NCBI GenBank assembly: GCA_001417715.1
Contig: BBRT01000115.1
Location: forward strand, 1 to 50,652
Direction of reading: 5' to 3'
DNA length: 50,652 nucleotides
From: Candidatus Symbiothrix dinenymphae
GTDB lineage: Bacteria; Bacteroidota; Bacteroidia; Bacteroidales; Azobacteroidaceae
The notes under the pieces were generated by a model. That model was not told the DNA's origin. It saw nothing but the letters and a program-made list of their open reading frames with translations, and did no database searches. The translations under genes and the position numbers were made by a program. Numbering within the stretch: the first letter of the stretch is position 1; every line of letters starts with the position of its first letter. Shown piece by piece: positions 42,527-50,349 of the stretch.

Positions 42527-43606
42527 TTACATCTCACTTTCTTTCAGCCGCTCCGCATTTTCGGCGATAATGAGTTGGTCAATAACGGTTTGGATGTCGC
42601 CGTCAACGAATGATGACAAATTGTAGATGGTGTAATTGATGCGGTGGTCGGTCACGCGCCCTTGCGGATAGTTGTAAGTGCGAATTTTGGCTGAGCGGTC
42701 GCCTGTGGAGACCATCGTTTTGCGTTTGGACGAGATGGCATCCAGAAACTTTTGGTGTTCGATGTCGTAGAGTTTGCTACGCAACATCTGCATCGCTAAA
42801 TCCTTGTTTTCCATTTGTGAGCGGGTCACCTGACATTGCACCTGAATGCCTGTCGGCTTGTGCGTAATCTGCACTTTCGTTTCCACCTTGTTCACGTTTT
42901 GTCCGCCGGCACCGCTCGAACGCGCCGTTTGAATTTCCAAGGCGGCGGGGTTGATTTCCACATCCACCTCTTCGGCTTCGGGCAGCACCGCCACCGTTGC
43001 CGCCGAAGTGTGTACGCGCCCCTGCGTTTCGGTCGTCGGCACCCGCTGCACACGGTGCACGCCCGATTCGTATTTCAAGGTGCCATACACACTGTCGCCC
43101 GTAACTTCAAACACGATTTCCTTATAGCCACCAAGCGTGCCCTCGTTGAAACTCGTAACCCGCAGTTTCCACCCTTTCGATTCAATGTAGCGCGAATACA
43201 TTTTGAACAAATCGCCGGCAAAAATGGCAGCCTCATCGCCGCCGGTGCCACCCCGAATTTCCATCACCACATTTTTACCATCTTCGGGGTCGGCAGGGAT
43301 GAGCAACAGTTTGATAGTTTCCTCCATCTCCGGAATTTTAGGCTCCAACTCGTTGATTTCCGCCTTTGCCAACTCGCGAATTTCGGGGTCGTTGTCGGTG
43401 TTCAAAATATCCTTTGCCTCGTCGAGATTGGACAACATACGCCGGTAAGTGTCGCGAGCCTCCGCAATTTTCTCCAAATCGCGATATTCCTTGTTGAGTT
43501 TGACATACCGCTTCATGTCCGCAATAACATCGGGGTCGGTGATGAGCGTGCCGATTTCCTCAAAGCGGAGGACTAATGTGTTTAATTTTTCTAATAATGA
43601 ATTCAC
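42527..43606 (-). CDS. prfA: Peptide chain release factor 1
   Basis: A 359-residue protein that ends translation at UAA and [24 protein letters not shown] sequence ([20 protein letters not shown], near 110) and [15 protein letters not shown] with the catalytic GGQ (near 232) are clear. The start appears to be GTG at 43606: no ATG lies in frame nearby, and an ACTCTAA repeat occupies the upstream bases, which may have replaced the original leader. A minus-strand gene for a DUF1016 protein ends 28 bases upstream. Confidence 0.95.
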   Translation of the reverse strand: MNSLLEKLNTLVLRFEEIGTLITDPDVIADMKRYVKLNKEYRDLEKIAEARDTYRRMLSNLDEAKDILNTDNDPEIRELAKAEINELEPKIPEMEETIKLLLIPADPEDGKNVVMEIRGGTGGDEAAIFAGDLFKMYSRYIESKGWKLRVTSFNEGTLGGYKEIVFEVTGDSVYGTLKYESGVHRVQRVPTTETQGRVHTSAATVAVLPEAEEVDVEINPAALEIQTARSSGAGGQNVNKVETKVQITHKPTGIQVQCQVTRSQMENKDLAMQMLRSKLYDIEHQKFLDAISSKRKTMVSTGDRSAKIRTYNYPQGRVTDHRINYTIYNLSSFVDGDIQTVIDQLIIAENAERLKESEM

Positions 43607-43608
43607 TT

Positions 43609-43641
43609 TTTTTTTAGAGTTTAGTTATTGGAGTTTAGAGT
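43609..43641. repeat. ACTCTAA repeat between DUF1016 gene and prfA
   Basis: Three TTTAGAGTT-type units reaching into the end of the DUF1016 gene and to within 3 bases of the prfA GTG start. Confidence 0.8.
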
Positions 43642-45026
43642 TTAGTTTTTTGTTCGAGCATTTGCGACAGTTCTTGCTCAACTTCTTCGATGGATGGCAG
43701 GGCGGATTTCAGTTCTTCGGGAATTGCCTTGCTCAGTTGGTAATCGCTCACGCCCATGGGCTGACTGTAGCCTTCCAACGCATATTGGGCGGTGAGTTCA
43801 TCTTTTCCACGGCACAGCAATAAGCCGATGGTTTTGTTGTCGTGCTCGCCCTTTAATTGGTCGTTCACAACATTGAGGTAGAAATTGAGTTGCCCCATAT
43901 ATTCCGGTTGAAAAGGCGTAGCTTTCAGTTCCACAACCACATACGCGTGGAGTTTGATATTGTAGAGAATCAAATCGGTGTAATAATCTTTGTCGCCAAC
44001 CTGAAAATGCTTTTGGCGAGCAACAAATGCAAACCCCGTCCCCATTTCCACAAGGTATTTCGACACATGCGCCACTAACTGCTTTTCAATATCCCGCTCA
44101 TCAGCCTTATCCTTAATATCCATCGTATCCAATATATAAGGGTCTCTCAAAAGATAATTTGCCAAGTCGCTCTGCACATCAGGCAAAGTTTTAGTGAAAT
44201 TATTGACCTTTCTCGCTTTCATCTGCCGCTGAAATAGCCCGCTGTCAATTTGTATATCAAGTACATTTCTACTCCACCCACATTCAACGGCTTGCTTCAT
44301 ATACCAATAGCGAATGCCTAGGGGCAAGTTGCTGTTCATCAATATAACATGAGATGCCCAATTAATGTGGGCTATCGGTGATTTTGCAAAAGTATTTTCA
44401 ATTTGTGCAAGAGGCTCTTGCATAATTTCAATCAATACTTCGGGGACAGTTTGAATTTGTGCAACAGGTTGTTGCACAATTATATTTAGCTCTGTATGAG
44501 GTGATTGTAATTGTGCAACAGGTTGTTGCACAATTATATCTTCCTTTGTATCAGCTATTTGTAATTGCGCAAGAGGCTCTTGCGTAATTATATCCTCCTT
44601 TGTATCAGCTGTTTGTAATTGCGCAACAGGTTGTTGCGCAATTTCCAGTGCATTTAAAGCTTTTGCCACGTCCAGCACTTTTCTCACAGTCGGCACTTCC
44701 AATGCTTTATTGGCAACAAGCAGTTGCTTCAATATTTCCAACGGATAAAGTTTGGCAAATTGGCACATATAGACGAGATTTCGCGGTGAATACCCCTTTT
44801 TTTGAGGATACTTTTCACGAATGGCATTCGAGATATTGTCAACAACTTTGCCTCCCCAGCCCAATTGCTGCTGGCTGTGCAAAATGAAATTGCCCACTTT
44901 CCAATAATGCAGCAGCATTTGCACATTGGCGGCAGACACCGTTTTTACCTGCGCCTGTTCGATTTCTGAGCCGATGGCATGGATAAAATCATTAAACTCT
45001 ACTCGTGGGGTGTTTTTGTTGCTCAT
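43635..45026 (-). CDS. DUF1016 (YhcG-type) PD-(D/E)XK nuclease-domain protein with repeat linker
   Basis: A 463-residue protein with ATG at 45026. The N-terminal winged-helix half has VNVQMLLHYWKVGNFI-like NVQMLLHYWKVGNFILHSQQ, WGGKVVDNIS and GYSPRNLVYMCQFAKLYP. A linker (about 125-215) consists of five 18-residue repeats built on QQPVAQLQ or QEPLAQLQ. The C-terminal half has KDYYTDLILYNIKLHAYVVV then ELKATPF, with the Asp and ELK of PD-(D/E)XK nucleases, and ends LLLCRGKDELTAQYAL. The family is often carried near restriction systems and may act on DNA; none is adjacent. It starts 4 bases after the trxB stop. Confidence 0.88.
   Translation of the reverse strand: MSNKNTPRVEFNDFIHAIGSEIEQAQVKTVSAANVQMLLHYWKVGNFILHSQQQLGWGGKVVDNISNAIREKYPQKKGYSPRNLVYMCQFAKLYPLEILKQLLVANKALEVPTVRKVLDVAKALNALEIAQQPVAQLQTADTKEDIITQEPLAQLQIADTKEDIIVQQPVAQLQSPHTELNIIVQQPVAQIQTVPEVLIEIMQEPLAQIENTFAKSPIAHINWASHVILMNSNLPLGIRYWYMKQAVECGWSRNVLDIQIDSGLFQRQMKARKVNNFTKTLPDVQSDLANYLLRDPYILDTMDIKDKADERDIEKQLVAHVSKYLVEMGTGFAFVARQKHFQVGDKDYYTDLILYNIKLHAYVVVELKATPFQPEYMGQLNFYLNVVNDQLKGEHDNKTIGLLLCRGKDELTAQYALEGYSQPMGVSDYQLSKAIPEELKSALPSIEEVEQELSQMLEQKTKL
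44403..44645. repeat. Five 54-base repeats with palindromes, inside DUF1016 gene
   Basis: Palindromes with arms TTGTGCAAC/GTTGCACAA (or GCGCAAGAGG-type variants) begin at 44403, 44457, 44511, 44565 and 44619, exactly 54 bases apart. The frame is conserved (18 codons). Confidence 0.93.
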
Positions 45027-45030
45027 TGAT

Positions 45031-45957
45031 TTATCGGTTTAAATAGCGTTCGGCTTCTATGGCTGCTACGCAGCCCATCCCTGCGGCTACGACCGCCTGC
45101 CGATAATTGGAATCTGCCACATCGCCTGCGGCGAAGATGCCGGGGATGTTGGTGCGGGTAGTGCCCCACATGGTTTTGATGTAGCCTTGTTCATCGAGTT
45201 CCAAGTAGGGTTTGAAGATGTCTGAGTTGGGCTTGTGACCGATGGCTAAGAAGAAGCCGTTGATGGCGATGTCGAATTTTTCTTCTTTGCTGTCTGTTGT
45301 GCGCACCAGATGGGCACCTTCTACACACTCGTCGCCAAACAAGCCGAGCGTGTTGGTGTTGAACAGCACTTCGATGTTGGGGTGCTTCATCACGCGGTCT
45401 TGCATGATTTGGGACGCGCGCAGGTAGTTTTTGCGCACAATCAGATAGACTTTGCTTGCCAAGCCTGCCAAATAAATCGCCTCTTCACACGCCGAATCGC
45501 CTCCACCCACAACGGCGACAACTTTTCGGCGGTAGAAAAATCCATCGCAAGTGGCACAGGCTGATACGCCCAAGCCGGTGTATTTTTGTTCGTCAGACAA
45601 GCCCAAATACTTGGCAGAAGCCCCTGTAGCAATGATTACAGTTTCGGCAGCAATTTCCGTTTTGCCGTCAATCATCACTTTGTAAGGCTTTTCAGAGAAA
45701 TCGCAGGCAGTGGCAATGCCGCGCCGAACATCCGCGCCAAAGCGAACAGCCTGCGCTTTCAGGTCATCCATCATAGCAGTGCCGGAGATGCCGTTGGGAT
45801 AGCCGGGGAAATTTTCCACTTCGGTGGTAATGGTCAACTGCCCACCGGGCTGAATACCCTCATACAACACAGGCGAGAGATTAGCCCGCGAAGCATAAAT
45901 AGCAGCAGTATACCCCGCAGGTCCCGAACCAATAATCAAACACTTTATCATTTCCAT
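45031..45957 (-). CDS. trxB: Thioredoxin reductase
   Basis: A 308-residue FAD/NADPH enzyme that reduces thioredoxin. The FAD loop is IIGSGPAGYTAAIYASRAN (7-25). The redox-active cysteines are in SACATCDGFFYR (near 135). The NADPH site is VAVVGGGDSACEEAIYL, and the C-terminal FAD motif is GIFAAGDVADSNYRQAV. The start is ATG 45957 (MEMIKCLIIG), with a second ATG two codons later. It probably forms one transcript with the DUF1016 gene 4 bases downstream. A TAATTCATAACTCAT repeat lies upstream. Confidence 0.97.
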   Translation of the reverse strand: MEMIKCLIIGSGPAGYTAAIYASRANLSPVLYEGIQPGGQLTITTEVENFPGYPNGISGTAMMDDLKAQAVRFGADVRRGIATACDFSEKPYKVMIDGKTEIAAETVIIATGASAKYLGLSDEQKYTGLGVSACATCDGFFYRRKVVAVVGGGDSACEEAIYLAGLASKVYLIVRKNYLRASQIMQDRVMKHPNIEVLFNTNTLGLFGDECVEGAHLVRTTDSKEEKFDIAINGFFLAIGHKPNSDIFKPYLELDEQGYIKTMWGTTRTNIPGIFAAGDVADSNYRQAVVAAGMGCVAAIEAERYLNR

Positions 45958-45983
45958 CTTAATAATTCATAATTCATAACTCA

Positions 45984-46628
45984 TTACCGCAGGTCAATCA
46001 CGTCCACACCCGGATATTTCTTCGGGTCGAAGCTAAAAAAACTGTCCGGCAGCGCGAGATTTTTGCGGTATTTGTTAATTTGTATAATATTTTCATATTT
46101 GTCGCTGAAAAAGATGTGCATTTTTGTTGGCATCGCATCGGTGGCGTTGATTTGCAGGATGATTTTTGACAAATCATTCTTTTTATCCTGCGAAATAAGC
46201 TCTACTTCGTGCACTTTTTTCCCTTTGGCATCCGTCTTTTCGCCCAGATAGCTGTAGTTGCAGCCTTTTTTGTACATCTCAAAGATGATTGCCGGATTGA
46301 GTTGCTGCACTTCTTTCACATCAGGCTCGGATATGCTGACCTCTCCATCCGCCTTTTGCAGCACCCATTGCGTTTTGCCGTCAAACCACGTTTCCATCTC
46401 CGGGACGTTCAAGTGGTATTTTGCACCTTTCAGGTCAATTGTTCCTTCAAAATTGAGGGGTCCCTGTTGAGCCGGCATGATAGCGGACAGCGAAAAATCG
46501 GCGGACAGTGCCCCGGATGCCGTAAATGCCAACGCCGATTTGTCGAGCCAAGTTTTTGCCTGCTTGTCTTGTGCCTGCGCGACACAGACCGCACACAGCG
46601 CACCAATGATAATTATTCCTCTTTTCAT
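45984..46628 (-). CDS. lolA: LolA-like outer-membrane lipoprotein carrier
   Basis: A 214-residue protein. ATG 46628 is chosen (MKRGIIIIGALCAVCVAQAQ is the signal peptide); longer frames would start inside the -7 box. LolA carries lipoproteins through the periplasm. Sequence features are DFSLSAIMPAQQGPLNFEGT, AKYHLNVPEMETWFDGKTQW, and MPTKMHIFFSDKYENIIQIN, matching the half-barrel strands of LolA; the ending FSFDPKKYPGVDVIDLR is the usual conserved tail. It fits a genome rich in lipoproteins. The transcript is probably leaderless. It is divergent from hemD. Confidence 0.85.
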   Translation of the reverse strand: MKRGIIIIGALCAVCVAQAQDKQAKTWLDKSALAFTASGALSADFSLSAIMPAQQGPLNFEGTIDLKGAKYHLNVPEMETWFDGKTQWVLQKADGEVSISEPDVKEVQQLNPAIIFEMYKKGCNYSYLGEKTDAKGKKVHEVELISQDKKNDLSKIILQINATDAMPTKMHIFFSDKYENIIQINKYRKNLALPDSFFSFDPKKYPGVDVIDLR

Positions 46629-46632
46629 GGTG

Positions 46633-46640
46633 CAAAGGTA
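46633..46640 (-). promoter_or_regulatory. -7 box of lolA, leaderless
   Basis: TACCTTTG on the minus strand with only CACC between it and the ATG at 46628. Confidence 0.75.
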
Positions 46641-46681
46641 GTATTTTTTCACAAAAAATTGGTGCGCGTTAAATTATTTTG

Positions 46682-46689
46682 TACCTTTG
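46682..46689 (+). promoter_or_regulatory. -7 box of hemD
   Basis: TACCTTTG, 20 bases before the ATG at 46710. Confidence 0.75.
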
Positions 46690-46709
46690 CACCCGAAAAT
46701 TAAGGAATT

Positions 46710-47471
46710 ATGGATGTAAGTATAAAGAAGATTTTGGTTTCTCAGCCCCAGCCAACCGGCGAAAAATCACCATATTACGACATTGCAGAAAGATTTGGTG
46801 TGGAAATTGTGTTTCGTCCGTTTATTAAGGTTGAGCCGGTCGATTTGAAGGATTTTCGTTCCCAGCGGGTCAGTATATTGGACTTTTCGGCGGTCATTTT
46901 TACGGCAAAAACAGGGATCGACCACTTTTTTCGTTTGGTCAGCGAAACGCGTGTCTATATCCCTGAGACGATGAAATATTTTTGCACCACGGAATCCATT
47001 GCGGTGTATCTCCAAAAATACATCATCTACAGGAAGCGCAAGATATTTTTTCCGCCCTCCGGCAAAATGTCCGATTTGGTCATTCTGGTTGGCAAACATA
47101 ACAAAGAGAACTACCTTGTGCCGGTGTCTGACGTGCACAAAGACGATTTGATAACGGCATTGGATACAAAAAAAATCAAGCACAAAGAGGCGGTGATGTA
47201 TCGCACGGTGAGCAACGATTTTGCGCCCGGTGAGCCGTTTGACTACGATGCACTGATATTTTTCTCCCCATCGGGAATCAATTCGCTGGTAAAAAATTTC
47301 CCGAACTTCAAACAGGGCAAAATCGCCATCGGAACATTCGGACCAACCACCGCCAAAGCCGCCAAAGATGCCGGTTTACGGTTAGATATTGAGGCACCAA
47401 CACCGGGAGTCCCGTCCATGATTGGTGCGTTGGAAAGTTATCTCAAATCAGTGCAAAAAAAAGGAAAATAG
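46710..47471 (+). CDS. hemD: Uroporphyrinogen-III synthase family protein
   Basis: A 253-residue protein starting MDVSIKKILVSQPQPTGEKS. HemD closes the linear tetrapyrrole to uroporphyrinogen III. It has the two-lobed pattern SAVIFTAKTGIDHFFRLVSE in the first half and YDALIFFSPSGINSLVKNFP, IAIGTFGPTTAKAAKDAGLR and APTPGVPSMIGALESYL in the second, the family's C-terminal end. This is the Bacteroidota version with limited similarity to the E. coli enzyme. The stop TAG is followed at once by the TTG that opens the rnpA-yidD frame, in the same reading frame. Confidence 0.88.
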   Translation: MDVSIKKILVSQPQPTGEKSPYYDIAERFGVEIVFRPFIKVEPVDLKDFRSQRVSILDFSAVIFTAKTGIDHFFRLVSETRVYIPETMKYFCTTESIAVYLQKYIIYRKRKIFFPPSGKMSDLVILVGKHNKENYLVPVSDVHKDDLITALDTKKIKHKEAVMYRTVSNDFAPGEPFDYDALIFFSPSGINSLVKNFPNFKQGKIAIGTFGPTTAKAAKDAGLRLDIEAPTPGVPSMIGALESYLKSVQKKGK

Positions 47472-48227
47472 TTGGACAATTTTCAGTTACCAGTTACCAG
47501 TTACCAGTTACCAGTTACCAGTTACCATACATGTGGGCTGAGTAAGGGTGAGCGCATCTCCGGTCATCGGGACGTGGATGGGCTGTTTAATCGCACGGAA
47601 ACGTCCGAATCGTTCATCGCCTATCCTTTGCGTGTTGTTTTTGTTGCACGAAAATGTACCGATGTGGTACCTCACTCTCCCTCTTCTGGAGGGGGTCGAG
47701 AGGAGGCTCTTGTCGCTATATTAGCAAGTGTCCCCAAGAAAAAATTCAAACATGCCGTTGACCGCAATCGCCTGAAACGGCTCATCCGAGAAACGTATCG
47801 ACTAAACAAAACGTCCCTGTGCGAAGCAGTGCAAAAAAAAGGCAGCGGCTTATTGGTCGGATTTTTGTATATCGGCAACAAATTGTGCACCTATTCAGAG
47901 ATGGAAAGTGCTATGCAAAAGGCTCTGAGCACGTTAGTTGAGCAACAGTCGGTTTTTCGGCAGGAGGTTGCGGGTCAAGCCCGCAATGACAATCGGAGTC
48001 GGGGGCGGTTTTCGCCTGCAAAAGCAATTGCACTTTTGCCAATTTGGTTCTATAAATACTGCATCTCGCCACTCACGCCCGCAAGTTGCCGTTTTGCGCC
48101 CACCTGTTCCGAATATGCCATCGAAGCAATCAAAAAACATGGTGCGCTCAAAGGCGGTTGGCTCGCCTTCAAGCGCATCCTCCGCTGTCATCCTTGGGGC
48201 GGAAGTGGATTTGACCCTGTGCCGTGA
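47472..48227 (+). CDS. rnpA-yidD: RnpA-YidD fused reading frame with three inserted repeats
   Basis: 251 codons without an ATG before the RnpA core; TTG 47472 is the first possible start. Residues 6-18 are CAGTTAC repeat sequence ([13 protein letters not shown]). RnpA (ribonuclease P protein) follows: [17 protein letters not shown], an extra [17 protein letters not shown] loop, and the RNA-binding [20 protein letters not shown]. Near 165-175 a palindrome (47968-47990) encodes VAGQARND. Then comes YidD, the small membrane-insertion-efficiency protein: [38 protein letters not shown] and [12 protein letters not shown]. Related genomes have hemD, rnpA and yidD as separate neighbours. The fusion could make one bifunctional protein, or YidD may be made by reinitiation. 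Confidence 0.85.
   Translation: MDNFQLPVTSYQLPVTSYHTCGLSKGERISGHRDVDGLFNRTETSESFIAYPLRVVFVARKCTDVVPHSPSSGGGREEALVAILASVPKKKFKHAVDRNRLKRLIRETYRLNKTSLCEAVQKKGSGLLVGFLYIGNKLCTYSEMESAMQKALSTLVEQQSVFRQEVAGQARNDNRSRGRFSPAKAIALLPIWFYKYCISPLTPASCRFAPTCSEYAIEAIKKHGALKGGWLAFKRILRCHPWGGSGFDPVP
47484..47527. repeat. CAGTTAC tandem repeat at rnpA start
   Basis: Six CAGTTAC copies read in frame as [14 protein letters not shown]. They occupy the place where the rnpA start codon and leader would be expected. Confidence 0.93.
47968..47990. repeat. GCGGGTCAAGCCCGC palindrome at the RnpA-YidD junction
   Basis: TTGCGGGTCAAGCCCGCAAT plus GAC, the same family as in dnaX but read in another frame (VAGQARND). Confidence 0.93.
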
Positions 48228-48386
48228 GGGGTCATCTACCTCACACTGCGCTTCGCTTGTACGGGGATATCGAAATTTAACGCCTTCCGGCGTGGCAGAT
48301 GGATACGAAATTGTAGAATATTGCTCTATTTTTAAGGTTGCCCTGGTTAAGTTTCAGGTTGCATTGCAAATTTCATAATTATGTTG

Positions 48387-48394
48387 TATCTTTG
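48387..48394 (+). promoter_or_regulatory. -7 box of AAA/PD-(D/E)XK gene
   Basis: TATCTTTG, 17 bases before the ATG at 48412. The preceding gap (48228-48411) shows no gene. Confidence 0.7.
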
Positions 48395-48411
48395 CGGCTC
48401 ACTATTAGAAG

Positions 48412-49992
48412 ATGAAAGATATGGATTTCAGTAGAAAATTGCCGATTGGCATTCAGGATTTTGAGAGTTTGCGTCAGGATGGTTTCTTATATGTGGACAA
48501 GACCGCCTATCTTTATCGCATTGTCAATGAAGGGCGTCCCTACTTCTTGGGTCGTCCGCGCCGGTTTGGGAAAAGCCTTTTTCTCTCCACCCTGAAAGCC
48601 TATTTTCAGGGCAAGAAGAAACTGTTCGAGGGGCTTGCCATCGCCGAGTTGGAGAAAGATTGGGTGAAATATCCGGTGTTTCATCTCGACTTGAATGTTG
48701 AAAATTATAACCAATTTTCAGACTTTGAGTCAGCACTGGACGCAAACTTGCGCAAATTGGAAGCTTTGTGGGGAGAAGACAAAGCAGATAAAACGTTTTC
48801 AACGCGCTTGTTTGGTTTGATATGCCGCGCCTATGAAAAAACAAAAAAAAGGGTGGTGGTGCTTATTGATGAGTACGACAAACCACTCACCGCCACCTTA
48901 GACAATCCCGAACTGCACGAAAAAATCAGAGACGCATTGAGTGGCTTCTACGGCGTGCTCAAAACCGCCGACCCCTATTTGCGGTTTCTGATGCTCACCG
49001 GAGTTACCAAATTTTCCAAAGTGAGCGTTTTTAGTCAACTAAATCAGTTGCAGGATATTAGCATGAGTAAATATTATGCCGGTGTGTGTGGCATATCCGA
49101 AACAGAATTGCTCGCTAATTTTGAGCCCGAAATCAATTCATTGGCGAAAGACCTGAATTTCTCTTACGAAGAAGCACTTGCAGAACTCAAAAAGCGGTAC
49201 GATGGTTACCATTTTTGTGAAAATACGGAGGGAATATACAATCCTTTCAGCCTGCTGAATACATTTTCAAACGGTGCTTTGCGGTATTACTGGTTTTCAA
49301 CCGGCACGCCCACTTTTCTTGCTAAAATGCTCAAAGATGCCGAATTTGATATTCCCAGTCTTGAAGACAATGTTACGATTCCGGCACCTTCCATCTCCGA
49401 TTATCGAGCGGGAGATGTCAATCCGGTTCCGCTACTCTATCAAACGGGGTATCTCACGATAAAAGATTTCAACCCCAAATACAACACCTACGTTTTGGGT
49501 TTTCCAAACGAAGAGGTAAAATACGGTTTTTTGGACGAACTGCGACGCATATACACACCGAGCGCACGACTAAGCACTGATTTTAGGAGCGATTTATTTG
49601 TCATCGACTTGGAAGCAGGCAATGTAGATGGTTTTATGACCCGACTTCGTGCCCATTTTGCAGATATTCCGAACGATTTGAGCAACAAAACAGAAGAAAA
49701 TTTCCAAACTATTTTTTATCTGCTGTTACGCTCAATGGGGCTATTTGTGAAGACGGAGGTCAAAAGTGCCATTGGTCGTGCCGACATAGTGGTCTGGATG
49801 AAAGATATCATCTATGTCTTTGAATTTAAACTCTCCGAGAATGCCACCGCCGAGGAAGCACTCAAGCAAATTGACGACAAAGGCTACCTCATCCCATACA
49901 GTGCCGGAACGCGGAAAGTGGTGAAAATCGGCGCAGAGTTTAGTAGCGCAGAGCGGACTTTGAGCCGCTGGGTGAGGGAAGATGTGGGTTGA
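48412..49992 (+). CDS. AAA-ATPase-like / PD-(D/E)XK nuclease-like protein (DUF1703 type)
   Basis: A 526-residue protein. The start is ATG 48412 (MKDMDFSRKLPIGIQDFESL), with a second ATG three codons later. The N-terminal AAA-ATPase_like domain has FLYVDKTAYLYRIVNEGRPY, the degenerate Walker A FLGRPRRFGKSLFLSTL (near 45) and VVVLIDEYDKPL (Walker B, near 150). The C-terminal 100 residues have TEVKSAIGRADIVVWMKDII and YVFEFKLSENATAEEALKQI, the Asp and EFK of PDDEXK_9. The family is numerous and repetitive in Bacteroidales. Its role is unsettled; both defence and mobile-element links have been proposed. A partial second copy begins at 50350. Confidence 0.9.
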   Translation: MKDMDFSRKLPIGIQDFESLRQDGFLYVDKTAYLYRIVNEGRPYFLGRPRRFGKSLFLSTLKAYFQGKKKLFEGLAIAELEKDWVKYPVFHLDLNVENYNQFSDFESALDANLRKLEALWGEDKADKTFSTRLFGLICRAYEKTKKRVVVLIDEYDKPLTATLDNPELHEKIRDALSGFYGVLKTADPYLRFLMLTGVTKFSKVSVFSQLNQLQDISMSKYYAGVCGISETELLANFEPEINSLAKDLNFSYEEALAELKKRYDGYHFCENTEGIYNPFSLLNTFSNGALRYYWFSTGTPTFLAKMLKDAEFDIPSLEDNVTIPAPSISDYRAGDVNPVPLLYQTGYLTIKDFNPKYNTYVLGFPNEEVKYGFLDELRRIYTPSARLSTDFRSDLFVIDLEAGNVDGFMTRLRAHFADIPNDLSNKTEENFQTIFYLLLRSMGLFVKTEVKSAIGRADIVVWMKDIIYVFEFKLSENATAEEALKQIDDKGYLIPYSAGTRKVVKIGAEFSSAERTLSRWVREDVG

Positions 49993-50017
49993 TTTTTTAG
50001 GGACTGACTAAAACACT

Positions 50018-50076
50018 GTCATTGCGGGCTTGACCCGCAATCCCCTGAAAAGGAGCCAAGTGTTGGGCAACTCAAC
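50018..50076. repeat. Half copy of the composite palindromic element
   Basis: GTCATTGCGGGCTTGACCCG and then CCCTGAAAAGGAGCCAAGTG; this matches the reverse complement of the right half of the element at 7066-7162. It ends at the stop codon of the next gene, so the other half is missing. Confidence 0.88.
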
Positions 50077-50310
50077 TTAAATTCTATCAAGACGAAATTT
50101 CAATTTTGGAGCATTTTTACCGTTTTGCGAAGTATAAATGACATATTGAGATATTGCTATAGAAGAAAGAATCTCCTCAACGACAGATATTGCATCGTCA
50201 TCTAAAAGATATTCGTCTTCCCTTGCCACAGAATTTTCTCTTACCAAAGAATTATTTTCCTTTATCTGAGAACTTTCAAGAACGATTGTAAATTTGCATC
50301 TTTTTTTCAT
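50077..50310 (-). CDS. Small acidic protein of unknown function
   Basis: 77 residues from ATG 50310 (MKKRCKFTIVLESSQIKENN); a TTG at 50322 is less likely. The sequence is polar and acidic with EDEYLLDDDAISVVEEILSS in the middle and IAISQYVIYTSQNGKNAPKL near the end. There is no signal peptide or membrane segment. It has its own promoter box 20 bases upstream. I do not recognise it. It lies between the two AAA gene copies and its stop abuts a palindromic element. Confidence 0.6.
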   Translation of the reverse strand: MKKRCKFTIVLESSQIKENNSLVRENSVAREDEYLLDDDAISVVEEILSSIAISQYVIYTSQNGKNAPKLKFRLDRI

Positions 50311-50330
50311 AACTTTTTTCAATTATGCGG

Positions 50331-50338
50331 CAAAGGTA
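50331..50338 (-). promoter_or_regulatory. -7 box of small acidic protein gene
   Basis: TACCTTTG on the minus strand, 20 bases before the ATG at 50310. Confidence 0.7.
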
Positions 50339-50349
50339 GTAAAAAAAAT

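Noticed and set aside
47938..48378. 146-codon plus-strand frame overlapping the YidD part
   Set aside because: Different frame from the recognisable YidD motif and continues into non-coding sequence.
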